The notes below the pieces were generated by a model, which was not told where the DNA came from, made no database searches, and saw nothing but the letters and a program-made list of their open reading frames with translations. Of a stretch of 64,000 bases of DNA, positions 8,429 through 16,410 are shown piece by piece (positions within the stretch are counted from its first letter, which is position 1; each line of letters starts with the position of its first letter). The position numbers and the translations under genes were made by a program. This DNA is from Flavobacteriales bacterium UBA2306 (GTDB lineage Bacteria; Bacteroidota; Bacteroidia; Flavobacteriales; Weeksellaceae), in the NCBI GenBank assembly GCA_002345565.1, contig DDVS01000001.1, forward strand, positions 738,712 through 802,711, given 5' to 3'.

Positions 8429-9355
8429 TTAAAGAACTCTCGCTCCTTCATCATTGATTTTCGTTACAAAAGCTTCGCTTTCTATATTTTTTTGATTGAG
8501 TAATTCCTTGATTTTGAATGAAATTTCTTCTGCTGTTTCTTTCTTTTCACACAATGCAAAAACCGAAGGACCGGAACCGGAAATCCCAAAACCAATCGCG
8601 CCGTTGTCCAATGCCAGCTGTTTCATCTCATAAAAATACGGAATCAGCATCGCTCGAACAGGTTCTATAATGACATCTTCCATACTTCGGGTAACCAAAT
8701 CCAAATCGCCAGTACAAAATCCGGCAACCAAACCTGCGACATTTCCCCATTGTTGAACCGCAGATTTGAGACTGATTCTTTCTTTGATAATTTTCCTTGC
8801 CTCACCTGTCGGAACATCCACGTGCGGATGAACAGAAACGACTGACAAATCTTTTGGATAAGGTAATTTCATCGCATCCAAAGGTTCGTAACTTCTTACC
8901 AAAACCAAACCTCCCAAAAGCGCCGGCGCAACATTGTCTGCGTGCGCGTTTCCACAGGCAATTCTCTCGCCTTCCATTGCCAATGGTAACAATTCTTGTT
9001 TTGTGTATGGTTTTCCCATCAACTCATTGATTGCAACCAAAGCCGCAACGCTACTCGCCGCACTGGAACCCATTCCGCTATTGAGCGGCATTTTTTTATA
9101 GAGTTCGATATCAATTCCTTGATTGGAGTTGATTTTTTCCAGAAACAATCTAATGACGTGCGAAACGACATTTTTATTAGGGTCTTTCGGAAGTTTACCG
9201 TTATCGCCTTCGATTTTTGTGATGACGATTTGATTGGAATCGTTCTTTTTCAAGATGATTTCATCGCCGGGTTCTTCTATTGCAAAACCGAGAACATCGT
9301 AACCACAAACGACATTAGCAACTGTAGCCGGAGCAAAAACTTTTATAGAATCCAT
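8429..9355 (-). CDS. thrB: Homoserine kinase
   Basis: A 308-residue GHMP-family kinase that phosphorylates homoserine for ThrC. The N-terminal VFAPATVANVVCGYDVLGFA matches the family's opening strand. The ATP-binding glycine-rich motif PLNSGMGSSAASSVAAL lies at about 90-106. The C-terminal motif GIGFGISGSGPSVFAL covers about 262-277. It sits between thrA and thrC on the same strand and separates from thrA by 82 bases, a spacer filled with AATTGTTAAT-like repeats. Confidence 0.95.
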   Translation of the reverse strand: MDSIKVFAPATVANVVCGYDVLGFAIEEPGDEIILKKNDSNQIVITKIEGDNGKLPKDPNKNVVSHVIRLFLEKINSNQGIDIELYKKMPLNSGMGSSAASSVAALVAINELMGKPYTKQELLPLAMEGERIACGNAHADNVAPALLGGLVLVRSYEPLDAMKLPYPKDLSVVSVHPHVDVPTGEARKIIKERISLKSAVQQWGNVAGLVAGFCTGDLDLVTRSMEDVIIEPVRAMLIPYFYEMKQLALDNGAIGFGISGSGPSVFALCEKKETAEEISFKIKELLNQKNIESEAFVTKINDEGARVL

Positions 9356-9437
9356 TTTTAATTATTAATTGTTAATGGTAAATTGTTAATTGATTGGTGT
9401 TAAAAATTAATCATTGATAATTAATCATTAACAATTA

Positions 9438-11882
9438 TTATTGAGCTGTAACTCTTACTAAATCTGCAAAAACTCCAGCGGCTGTAACTTCCGCGCCTGC
9501 GCCCGGACCTTTTACAACCAACGGCGTATTTTTGTATCTTGATGTTGTGAACGAAATGATATTATCACTTCCCGACAATCCGAAAAATGGATGATTAGCA
9601 TCTACGATTTGAACTTCGATGTTGATTTTTCCATCTTCCAAAACACCAATTAATCTCAATTTTCTTCCAGAATTTTCTGCTTCATTTTTGAAAGATGAAA
9701 AGTAAGGTTCGTGTTTTTCCAGTTCTTCGTAAAATGCAGGAATCGAATCTGCTTTGAGACAAGCTTCTGGAAGAAAATCTTTGATATTAACATTTGACAT
9801 TTCCAACGGCAATCCAATTTCTCTTCCCAGAATCAGCATCTTTCTGGAGAAATCCATTCCGTTCAAATCGTCTCTTGGGTCAGGCTCTGTGTAACCTAAT
9901 TCCTGAGCCGTTTTTACAACTTCTGCAAAAGTTTTATCGCCAACATAATTATTGAAAATATAAGAAATTGTTCCTGACAAAATCGCTTCGATTTTTAGAA
10001 TTTCGTCACCTGAAATCCAAAGATCATTTAGTGTTTTGATGATTGGAAGTCCGGCTCCAACATTGGTCTCGTATAAGAAACTAACATTGTTCTTTTTTGC
10101 TAATCTTTTGAACTTACTATATTGCTCGTAAGACGAAGAATTTCCTTTTTTATTGCAAGTTACAACTGAGATATTATTATTGAATAACAACGGATATTCT
10201 GCAACAACATCTTCGCTGGAGGTATTGTCCACAAAAACCAAATTAGGTAAATTTTTACTTGAAATAGAATTTATAAATTCTTTTAAATCTGATTTTTGCA
10301 AATTAGAATTAAAGTTATTATTTAAATCAAAATCGGATTCTAGATTATCGAAAATTTTCATTTCCCGACTGTTAGTAATTCCTACAACATTGATTTTAAT
10401 CTGATGATTTTCTTCGAGATTTTTCTGTTCTCTTTCCAACTGTCGGAACAATTCTTTCCCGATATTTCCTGTTCCTGCAAACAATACATTAAAGGTTTTT
10501 ACCGGTGAAAGTAACAGCGAATCGTGTACAACATTAAGCGCTTTTGAAAGTTCATTTCTTTCAATCACGGCAGAAATATTGAGCTCGGATGAACCTTGCG
10601 CAATGGCAATAATATTGATTCCGTTCTTGCCCAAAGCACTGAAAAATTTACCACTGATTCCTCTCGTTTTTTTCATATTCTCGCCAACGACAGAAAGAAT
10701 ACTTAACTCATTATCGAACTGTGGTTCATCAATTTTATTGGAGCTGATTTCAAAATCAAATTCTTCATAGATTGCTGTTTTCGCTTTTTTCTCATCATCG
10801 AAAGAAACTACAAACGAAATACTATGTTCCGAACTTGCCTGCGTGATGAGAATAACATTGACCTCATATCTAGCTAAAGCATTGAACAATCTTCCACTGA
10901 AACCTTTCATCCCAATCATTCCGTTCCCTGTAATATTAATCAAACAAGTTTTCTCGATGGAGACAATTCCTTTGATAAGACCTTTGGAAATTTCGGATTT
11001 TTGATGAATCAGAGTTCCTTGACTTTCCGGTTTGAAAGTATTTTTGATATAAATCGGGATTTGACTTTCGATAGCAGGAATCATTGTTGGCGGATAAATC
11101 ACTTTCGCACCGAAATACGACATTTCCATTGCTTCCTGATAACTCAATTCAGATTGAGAAAATGCATTCTTCACCAATCTTGGGTCAGCCGTTAGGAAAC
11201 CGTCAACATCTGTCCAGATTTGGATTTCGTCCGCTTTTAAACCTGAACCTAAAATTGCTGCGGTGTAATCGGAACCTCCTCTTCCCAAAGTTGTTGTATC
11301 ATCATTTTTATCTTTTGCGATAAAACCCGTAACAACATAGATTTGATTTTCTAGTTTCCAGTTTTTGAGATTTTCATTGGTTTTTTTAGAATCGACATTC
11401 GCATTTCCGAAGTGTGAATCTGTTGCAATCAATTCTCTTGAATCTTGGAAAACTGCAGGGAAATTTTCAGATTGAAGAAAAGCAGAAACAATCTTGCTCG
11501 ACATCTGTTCTCCGTAAGAAAGCAGTCTATCCTTGATTCTATCTGATAATTCACCAAGATTTTTAACGCTGAATAAAACATCTTCAATCTCATTGAAATT
11601 GACTTTCACCATCATCAATAATGGATTCTGAGCCGTTCTTGGCAACAATTCTGAGATAATCTGATAATGTTTTTCTTCTGCCTGTTTGAGTATTTCTGAG
11701 AAATCATTTTGCTTCAAAGCTTCTTCTGATGCCGATAAAAGTGCATTCGTGATTCCTGACAAAGCGGAACAAACAACGATTAAAGGTTTGTCTTTATTAA
11801 ATTCTTTCTCAATGATTGATTTTACATTTCTCAATGCTTCTACACTTCCAACCGAAGTCCCCCCAAATTTTAAAATTTTCAT
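9438..11882 (-). CDS. thrA: Bifunctional aspartokinase / homoserine dehydrogenase
   Basis: An 814-residue fusion catalysing the first and third steps of threonine synthesis. It has an aspartokinase domain at 1-300 (opening MKILKFGGTSVGS, with TTLGRGGSDYTA near 198). Paired ACT domains follow at about 310-460 (LINITGNGMIGMKG and LSILSVVGENMKKTRG), the site of allosteric control in the family. The homoserine dehydrogenase covers about 465-814 (NVLFAGTGNIGKELF, NVGAGLPIIKTL, PGAGAEVTAAGVFADL). Length matches ThrA of E. coli. It is the first gene after the threonine leader and attenuator. Confidence 0.96.
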   Translation of the reverse strand: MKILKFGGTSVGSVEALRNVKSIIEKEFNKDKPLIVVCSALSGITNALLSASEEALKQNDFSEILKQAEEKHYQIISELLPRTAQNPLLMMVKVNFNEIEDVLFSVKNLGELSDRIKDRLLSYGEQMSSKIVSAFLQSENFPAVFQDSRELIATDSHFGNANVDSKKTNENLKNWKLENQIYVVTGFIAKDKNDDTTTLGRGGSDYTAAILGSGLKADEIQIWTDVDGFLTADPRLVKNAFSQSELSYQEAMEMSYFGAKVIYPPTMIPAIESQIPIYIKNTFKPESQGTLIHQKSEISKGLIKGIVSIEKTCLINITGNGMIGMKGFSGRLFNALARYEVNVILITQASSEHSISFVVSFDDEKKAKTAIYEEFDFEISSNKIDEPQFDNELSILSVVGENMKKTRGISGKFFSALGKNGINIIAIAQGSSELNISAVIERNELSKALNVVHDSLLLSPVKTFNVLFAGTGNIGKELFRQLEREQKNLEENHQIKINVVGITNSREMKIFDNLESDFDLNNNFNSNLQKSDLKEFINSISSKNLPNLVFVDNTSSEDVVAEYPLLFNNNISVVTCNKKGNSSSYEQYSKFKRLAKKNNVSFLYETNVGAGLPIIKTLNDLWISGDEILKIEAILSGTISYIFNNYVGDKTFAEVVKTAQELGYTEPDPRDDLNGMDFSRKMLILGREIGLPLEMSNVNIKDFLPEACLKADSIPAFYEELEKHEPYFSSFKNEAENSGRKLRLIGVLEDGKINIEVQIVDANHPFFGLSGSDNIISFTTSRYKNTPLVVKGPGAGAEVTAAGVFADLVRVTAQ

Positions 11883-11896
11883 TATTTATATTTTAC

Positions 11897-11982
11897 ATTT
11901 TTCTATTGACAGGTCGCTCCTACGGAGCTTTGATTTTTGTACTAATATTTTTCTATTATCAGTTTGCTCCTCTGGAGCTTTT
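11897..11982. repeat. Two tandem 36-bp hairpin units, 50-bp period, in the thr leader
   Basis: Units at 11897-11932 and 11947-11982 share ATTTTTCTATT, then a variable stretch, then GCTCCT-nn-GGAGCTTT. They are identical at 29 of 36 positions. Each contains a GCTCC/GGAGC hairpin. In the thr transcript they lie between the attenuator and the thrA start. The first unit carries GACAGGTCGCTCCTACGGAG, a motif I recall as recurrent in Bacteroidetes spacers. Confidence 0.65.
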
Positions 11983-12013
11983 TTTGAATTAGTATGTTTA
12001 AATTTTTCAAAAC

Positions 12014-12045
12014 AAAAAGCCTTTCTGAGTTCAGAAAGGCTTTTT
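12014..12045 (-). terminator. thr operon attenuator terminator
   Basis: AAAAAGCCTTTCTGA (12014-12028) and its exact complement TCAGAAAGGCTTTTT (12031-12045) form a 15-bp stem with a 2-base loop. Read on the minus strand it ends TTTTTGTTTT. It lies between the leader peptide stop (12070) and thrA (11882). A strand inside the leader peptide gene (12081-12088) can pair with its 5' arm instead. Confidence 0.85.
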
Positions 12046-12069
12046 GTTAAATATTTATTTCTCACAATA

Positions 12070-12141
12070 TCACAAACACACCTTTCTGCAGCTACGAATT
12101 GTAGTTGTTGTAGAAATCGTTGTTGTGGTTGTAAAATTCAT
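12070..12141 (-). CDS. thrL: thr operon leader peptide
   Basis: A 23-residue ORF on the minus strand, with ATG at 12141-12139 and TGA at 12072-12070. It begins MNFTTTTTISTTTTI and ends RSCRKVCL. Nine of residues 4-14 are threonine and the runs are bounded by isoleucines, like E. coli ThrL. Bases encoding Cys18-Lys20 contain CAGAAAGG (12088-12081), which is complementary to CCTTTCTG in the first arm of the terminator read on this strand. Low Thr-tRNA would stall the ribosome on the Thr codons and leave this segment free to prevent termination. Complete translation would cover it and allow termination. Confidence 0.9.
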   Translation of the reverse strand: MNFTTTTTISTTTTIRSCRKVCL

Positions 12142-12189
12142 TATCGTTTTGTAAATCTGTTACGAAAATATGAAAACATTTCTCATCTG

Positions 12190-12224
12190 CAAATTTTAAA
12201 ACGATTTTTTTAAAATTAATTCAA
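12190..12224 (-). promoter_or_regulatory. Probable thrLABC promoter
   Basis: On the minus strand a TTG at 12224-12222 (within a T-rich run) is followed after about 23 bases by TAAAATTTG (12198-12190). That is close to TAnnTTTG but with one extra base. It would place the transcript start about 45 bases before the leader ATG. Confidence 0.4.
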
Positions 12225-12330
12225 AAAATCATCAAAATTTCTGAATTTGGAAATTTCAACAAAAATATTATTTAAAAATTTTAATACTGAAAATCAATCA
12301 CTTAAATATCTAATTTAAAAATATTTACTA
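12225..12330. other. Spacer between thr promoter and PadR promoter
   Basis: About 100 bases of very AT-rich sequence between the divergent thr and padR transcription units. I see no ORF, hairpin or repeat here. Confidence 0.4.
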
Positions 12331-12337
12331 CTTTGTA

Positions 12338-12369
12338 TTGCATAATACCATTCTATTTATATATCTTTG
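12338..12369 (+). promoter_or_regulatory. Promoter of the PadR-PspC operon
   Basis: TTG (12338-12340), a 21-base spacer and TATCTTTG (12362-12369) fit the Bacteroidetes -33/-7 consensus well. The predicted 5' UTR of about 95 bases is long. Confidence 0.6.
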
Positions 12370-12470
12370 CAATGTAAAGTTAGAGAAGCGAGTTCGAAGC
12401 TGACTTAAAAACTTAAGAAAGCAGGAACATTAAACTTTATAATTATTTGAATTTTAACCAAACAATTAAT

Positions 12471-12812
12471 ATGAATACCGAGAACACAAAAGCGCAAATG
12501 CGTAAAGGAATTCTGGAATTCTGTATTTTGAGCCTTATCCAACAACGCGAAATGTATGTTTCCGACCTGATAGAATCTCTCAAAAAAGGAAAACTAGATG
12601 TAGTGGAAGGAACACTTTATCCTCTCCTTACAAGATTAAAAAACGGCGAATTCCTGGCTTACAGATGGGAAGAATCTACAAGCGGACCGCCCAGAAAGTA
12701 TTATCAGATTACTGAAAAAGGAAGTCTCTTCCTAGCAGAATTACAAACCACTTGGCAGGAATTGACAGATTCTGTCAACCAAATCACATCAAACTCTCAC
12801 TCTCAAAACTAA
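12471..12812 (+). CDS. PadR family transcriptional regulator
   Basis: A 113-residue winged-helix regulator, starting at the ATG at 12471 (MNTENTKAQMRKGILEF). The frame is open 8 codons further up, but this is the usual PadR start. The fold markers are present: GILEFCILSLIQQREMYVSDL for helix 1, VVEGTLYPLLTRLKNGEFL for the recognition helix, and GPPRKYYQITEKG for the wing. PadR proteins repress membrane-stress or drug-export genes. The PspC gene starts 4 bases after its stop, so this regulator probably controls its own operon. Confidence 0.85.
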   Translation: MNTENTKAQMRKGILEFCILSLIQQREMYVSDLIESLKKGKLDVVEGTLYPLLTRLKNGEFLAYRWEESTSGPPRKYYQITEKGSLFLAELQTTWQELTDSVNQITSNSHSQN

Positions 12813-12816
12813 TATT

Positions 12817-14544
12817 ATGAACAAGACATTATCTATAGCACTCGCAGGGTTCTCTTTTATGATAGATGAACACGCTTATATCAAGCTTAGCGATTATCTG
12901 AATGCCTTGAGAAATTCTCTAGACTCTCAGGAAGCAGACGAAGTAATGCACGATATTGAAATCCGAATGGTCGAGATTTTCAAAGAAGTACTTGCCAAAA
13001 GAGAAGTTATCAATGATTCTGATGTTGAAAAAGTAATTGCTCAAATCGGAACACCTGAACAAATTGATGAGCAGGAAGAAGCTTATTTCTCTGAAGGAAA
13101 ACAAAGTAAATCAAAATCCTCTACAAGCTACAGCAGTTACAGCAGCAATTCTCAAAAACAATTGTTCCGTGACCCGGAAAGACAGAAAATTGCCGGAGTT
13201 TGCGCAGGTTTAGCAGCTTACTTTGGAATGGATATCACTTGGATGAGATTGATTTGGGTTGGTGCATTTTTGTTCCTTTGGGTAGCTCCAGGTTCATCTT
13301 TCTTAGTTGTAATTTTATACTTCATCCTTTGGGCAGTTTTACCAAAAGCGGAATCAGCTTCTGACTTTTTGAAGATGAAAGGAAAACCCTTAAACTTTGA
13401 TAACTTAAAGGAAGAGTCCAGCAAAATAGTGCAGTTTGCCAATGAGACAACTACAAGAGCCGGAGAAATCTACAATGAAAACAAACCAAAAGTTGGTTCT
13501 GCAGGAGATTCTCTTTTGAAAGTTCTGAAATATTGTCTTGCTATTTTGCTCGCATTGATGGCAGCAGGATGTTTCATCGGATTGTTCGCAATGATGTTTG
13601 CTTATGGTTCTGACAAATTCGGGATGGACAATAATCTTGGATTCTATCTTGAGGAAAACAATCTTGGTTATCTATTGCTTGCAATTGCAGCTTTACCAAC
13701 CATTATTTTCGGTGTAGCATTCTTATTATTATCAATCAAATTATTCTCTCCAAAATCAAAATTCAATTATGTTGGGCCTGTTCTTGGAACTTTAGGAATC
13801 ATTTGGATTATTTTAATCGGAGTATTGGCTGCGAGCGCATCAAGATTCAATTTTAGATATAGTGGAGATAATCAAGATTATGAAAACGTATCAATATCTG
13901 CTCCAAATGACACTATCTATCTTGACAGCAAAAAGGTAAATATCCCTGAGAACTTCAGTACTTATTTTAATAATATCTATTCTGATAAGGCGACGATTTT
14001 TAAAAGAGATTATCCAAGTGTAGAAATCACAAGAAGAGATGATATCAAAACGCCTTACATCATCATCAAAAAAGAAGCGGAAGGTTACAACCAACCTCTT
14101 AAGATGAAGGTTCCTGTGGAAATCAGAGGTAACAGAATTCTACTTCCAAACTATTTCGAATATCCTTATGAATACAGATTCAGAGATTACAGATTGGATT
14201 ACGAGCTGGTAGTTCCATCGAGAATGAAAATCATCAACGAGAAAGAATACGAAATTAGTACTCGTGGCGATGACGACGATGATGACAATGATAACGATTA
14301 TGATAATCACAACAACCACGGAATCACGGTTGAGAAAAACAAAATCAATATCAACGGAACTACAATTGAATACAACTCCGAAGAAAGTGACAGCGTGAAA
14401 ATCAATGGAAAAAATTATTCTAAAGATTCTGCAGATGTTGTTTTGGAAAGAATGAAATTGTATGATCAGGTTAAGAAAAGCATCAAAGACTTGAACATCA
14501 ATATTAAAGACGGAAAGAAAGAAATTTCTATCAAAACTAAATAA
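12817..14544 (+). CDS. PspC domain membrane protein
   Basis: A 575-residue envelope protein. The N-terminal 85 residues (MNKTLSIALAGFSFMIDEHA) are a cytoplasmic helical region like those found with PadR partners. A PspC domain at about 114-175 has the hallmark RQKIAGVCAGLAAYFGMD and a WVGAFLFLW membrane segment. Three more membrane helices lie at about 230-330. The rest (340-575) is a soluble region of beta type with an Asp/Asn-rich run (DDDDDDNDNDYDN, about 485). PspC proteins sense or answer envelope stress. The 4-base spacing from padR implies translational coupling. A terminator follows at 14563. Confidence 0.85.
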   Translation: MNKTLSIALAGFSFMIDEHAYIKLSDYLNALRNSLDSQEADEVMHDIEIRMVEIFKEVLAKREVINDSDVEKVIAQIGTPEQIDEQEEAYFSEGKQSKSKSSTSYSSYSSNSQKQLFRDPERQKIAGVCAGLAAYFGMDITWMRLIWVGAFLFLWVAPGSSFLVVILYFILWAVLPKAESASDFLKMKGKPLNFDNLKEESSKIVQFANETTTRAGEIYNENKPKVGSAGDSLLKVLKYCLAILLALMAAGCFIGLFAMMFAYGSDKFGMDNNLGFYLEENNLGYLLLAIAALPTIIFGVAFLLLSIKLFSPKSKFNYVGPVLGTLGIIWIILIGVLAASASRFNFRYSGDNQDYENVSISAPNDTIYLDSKKVNIPENFSTYFNNIYSDKATIFKRDYPSVEITRRDDIKTPYIIIKKEAEGYNQPLKMKVPVEIRGNRILLPNYFEYPYEYRFRDYRLDYELVVPSRMKIINEKEYEISTRGDDDDDDNDNDYDNHNNHGITVEKNKININGTTIEYNSEESDSVKINGKNYSKDSADVVLERMKLYDQVKKSIKDLNINIKDGKKEISIKTK

Positions 14545-14562
14545 ATTGAGAGTGGATTAGTT

Positions 14563-14604
14563 GAAAAGCGGGTCAAAAGATTTTCGGATCTCCGCTTTTC
14601 TCCT
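14563..14604 (+). terminator. Terminator after the PadR-PspC operon
   Basis: GAAAAGCGG (14563-14571) pairs with CCGCTTTTC (14592-14600). It ends the PspC transcript. Because it covers the 5' extension of the next ORF, it also argues for the downstream start at 14639. Confidence 0.65.
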
Positions 14605-14638
14605 AGTTCTCTTTAACCATCGAATCCCAAAATTTAAT

Positions 14639-15469
14639 ATGAAAATTCACCCATTTTTACTTTTGATATTCCTCACCACTCTATCAAAAGGACAAACGCA
14701 TCGTTTTGTTTATCAATTTGATTACAAACCAGACTCCACTTCCGAGAATAAAAGACATACCAATATGGTTTTGGATGTTAATCCAGATGAAGTTAAATTT
14801 TACGAATTCGGACACTTGAGAAATGATTCTATCAACAAAAGCGGAGGCAGAAGTTATAGCTGGAGCGGCGTTCCTGCTTTGAAACGCAAAAGAAACTCAT
14901 CAGAAAACACCAATTATGAAATGATGAGAGATTATATGTCTTATACTACTAATGATAAGATGGATTGGAAATTGGAAGATGAAACCAAGCCATCTGCCCA
15001 ATATACTTTACAAAAAGCCACCACAAATTTTGGAGGAAGACTTTGGACAGCTTGGTTCTGTAAAGATGTCAATATCTCCGAAGGACCTTACAAATTTCGC
15101 GGGTTGCCAGGTTTAATTTTCGAATTGAAAGATGACAAAGACAATTTTAATTTCAAATTGATAAAAAGTGATAAACTGGCAACAACTTATGAAACATTTG
15201 ATTTCTTAGAAAACTTCGGCGGTAAAAAATCACTTAATGTTCCGATAGCACGTTTCAAAAAAATGCAATTGGACTTCTTCAACGATCCATTGAGTGAAAT
15301 GAAGGATAGATTTGATAAAACAGAACCTGGAACTTTTAAAGTGGCCGGCGTGGAAGTAAGAAGCAAAGATCAGTTCAAAGATCTGACTAAGAAAGTACAA
15401 GAGCATATTCTTAAAACGTACAATCCATTAGATTTGACCAATGCTGTAAATTACCCAGCTATTAATTGA
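14639..15469 (+). CDS. GLPGLI family protein
   Basis: A 276-residue secreted protein of the Bacteroidetes GLPGLI family. The eponymous motif is here FRGLPGLIFEL (about 160-170), preceded by FGGRLWTAWFCKDVNISEGPYK. I choose the ATG at 14639 because it starts a signal peptide (MKIHPFLLLIFLTTLSKGQ, cleavage around 19-20), whereas the longer frame would run through a terminator hairpin. Function of the family is unknown. No promoter is evident and expression may come from a short spacer. The protein is probably periplasmic. Confidence 0.85.
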   Translation: MKIHPFLLLIFLTTLSKGQTHRFVYQFDYKPDSTSENKRHTNMVLDVNPDEVKFYEFGHLRNDSINKSGGRSYSWSGVPALKRKRNSSENTNYEMMRDYMSYTTNDKMDWKLEDETKPSAQYTLQKATTNFGGRLWTAWFCKDVNISEGPYKFRGLPGLIFELKDDKDNFNFKLIKSDKLATTYETFDFLENFGGKKSLNVPIARFKKMQLDFFNDPLSEMKDRFDKTEPGTFKVAGVEVRSKDQFKDLTKKVQEHILKTYNPLDLTNAVNYPAIN

Positions 15470-15520
15470 TAATTTAATAAAACTTTAACGCTTTAAATAC
15501 CAGATAAGCTATTTTATTAT

Positions 15521-15528
15521 TAAATTTG
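15521..15528 (+). promoter_or_regulatory. -7 element before the 20-residue peptide
   Basis: TAAATTTG is a perfect TAnnTTTG. It lies 36 bases upstream of the small ATG at 15564. No clear -33 element is seen. Confidence 0.45.
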
Positions 15529-15563
15529 TAATATAAACATTAAACCAAAAAAAAACTATAAAA

Positions 15564-15626
15564 ATGATCCAACTAGTATTAGAAATCGCAATTAGAATCG
15601 TAGATTTCATCAGTAACCTTTTTTGA
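15564..15626 (+). CDS. Possible 20-residue amphipathic peptide
   Basis: ATG at 15564 to TGA at 15624 encodes a 20-residue peptide that starts MIQLVLEIAI and ends RIVDFISNLF. Polar residues fall at 3, 7, 11, 14 and 18 and nearly all others are Ile, Leu, Val or Phe. That gives one polar stripe on an ideal helix. The ORF has its own -7 element 36 bases upstream and a terminator hairpin 55 bases downstream, so it could be a free-standing gene. No homologue is known to me. Membrane-active peptide, toxin or leader are all possible, and a chance ORF is not excluded. Confidence 0.4.
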   Translation: MIQLVLEIAIRIVDFISNLF

Positions 15627-15680
15627 TGCGCAAAGAATATCCAGATATTTCTTAGGAATAAACATATTTTGTAAATTTGT

Positions 15681-15713
15681 AAAGTATAGCTTCATAAAAG
15701 TTATACTTTTTTT
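15681..15713 (+). terminator. Terminator after the small peptide ORF
   Basis: AAAGTATA (15681-15688) pairs with TATACTTT (15702-15709), with further CTT/AAG pairing inside and a following T-run. It separates the small ORF from the acyltransferase gene. Confidence 0.65.
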
Positions 15714-15777
15714 ATGGAAAAAACTTGACTTAGTTGTAATTTCATAAGATCAAAATAAAAGAGAATAAAAAGTAGTT

Positions 15778-16350
15778 ATGAAAAATTTTTTCGCAAAAGC
15801 CATTCTAAAATTGATAGGATGGAAAGTTGTTTTGCAAGGCGATGTTAATAATCTAGACCGTTGCATCCTTGTTGTAGCACCACACACACACAACAGCGAA
15901 TATCTTCTGGGAAATCTGGCTTATTGGTCTCTTGGGAAGAATCTCAAAATTATCATCAAAGATGCTCATACAAAAGCTTGGTATGGAGGAATTGTAAAAG
16001 GAATCGGAGGAATTGGAATTGACCGTTCTCAGAAGAATGACTTGGTTAATTTTGTGGCAAACGAGTTCAAAAAAGATGATTTCAGCCTCGTTATAACACC
16101 GGAAGGTACCAGAAGCAAAGTTGACAAATGGAGAAAAGGATTTTACCATATGGCTTTGGCTGCCAAAGTTCCTATTGTAATTGCTGCAGGGGATTTTAAA
16201 AGAAAAATAATCTATCTAGGTTATAAAATCCCGTATGAAACAATAGCCTCCCAATCTTATGATGAAACGATGGAGGAAATCCAGAATTATTTCATCAAAT
16301 ATGACATCCAGCCCAAAGTTCCAGAAAATTGGAATCCGAAAATATATTAA
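15778..16350 (+). CDS. PlsC-like 1-acylglycerol-3-phosphate acyltransferase
   Basis: A 190-residue acyltransferase of the PlsC/LPLAT superfamily, which acylates lysophosphatidic acid or related lipids at the membrane. The glycine-rich TPEGTRSKVDKWRKGFYHMAL (about 103-123, split here only as a landmark) holds the EGTR substrate motif. The first catalytic block reads APHTHNSE: His36 is followed at the acid position by Glu41, giving HX4E instead of HX4D. The N-terminus (KNFFAKAILKLIGWKV) is amphipathic and membrane-binding. At 190 residues it is short, like other Bacteroidetes members. Lipid substrate is unknown. Confidence 0.8.
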   Translation: MKNFFAKAILKLIGWKVVLQGDVNNLDRCILVVAPHTHNSEYLLGNLAYWSLGKNLKIIIKDAHTKAWYGGIVKGIGGIGIDRSQKNDLVNFVANEFKKDDFSLVITPEGTRSKVDKWRKGFYHMALAAKVPIVIAAGDFKRKIIYLGYKIPYETIASQSYDETMEEIQNYFIKYDIQPKVPENWNPKIY

Positions 16351-16410
16351 TTCAAATTTTTAAATTATAACATGACCAAGATCCAAAACTTTCAATCATA
16401 AATTTTAACA

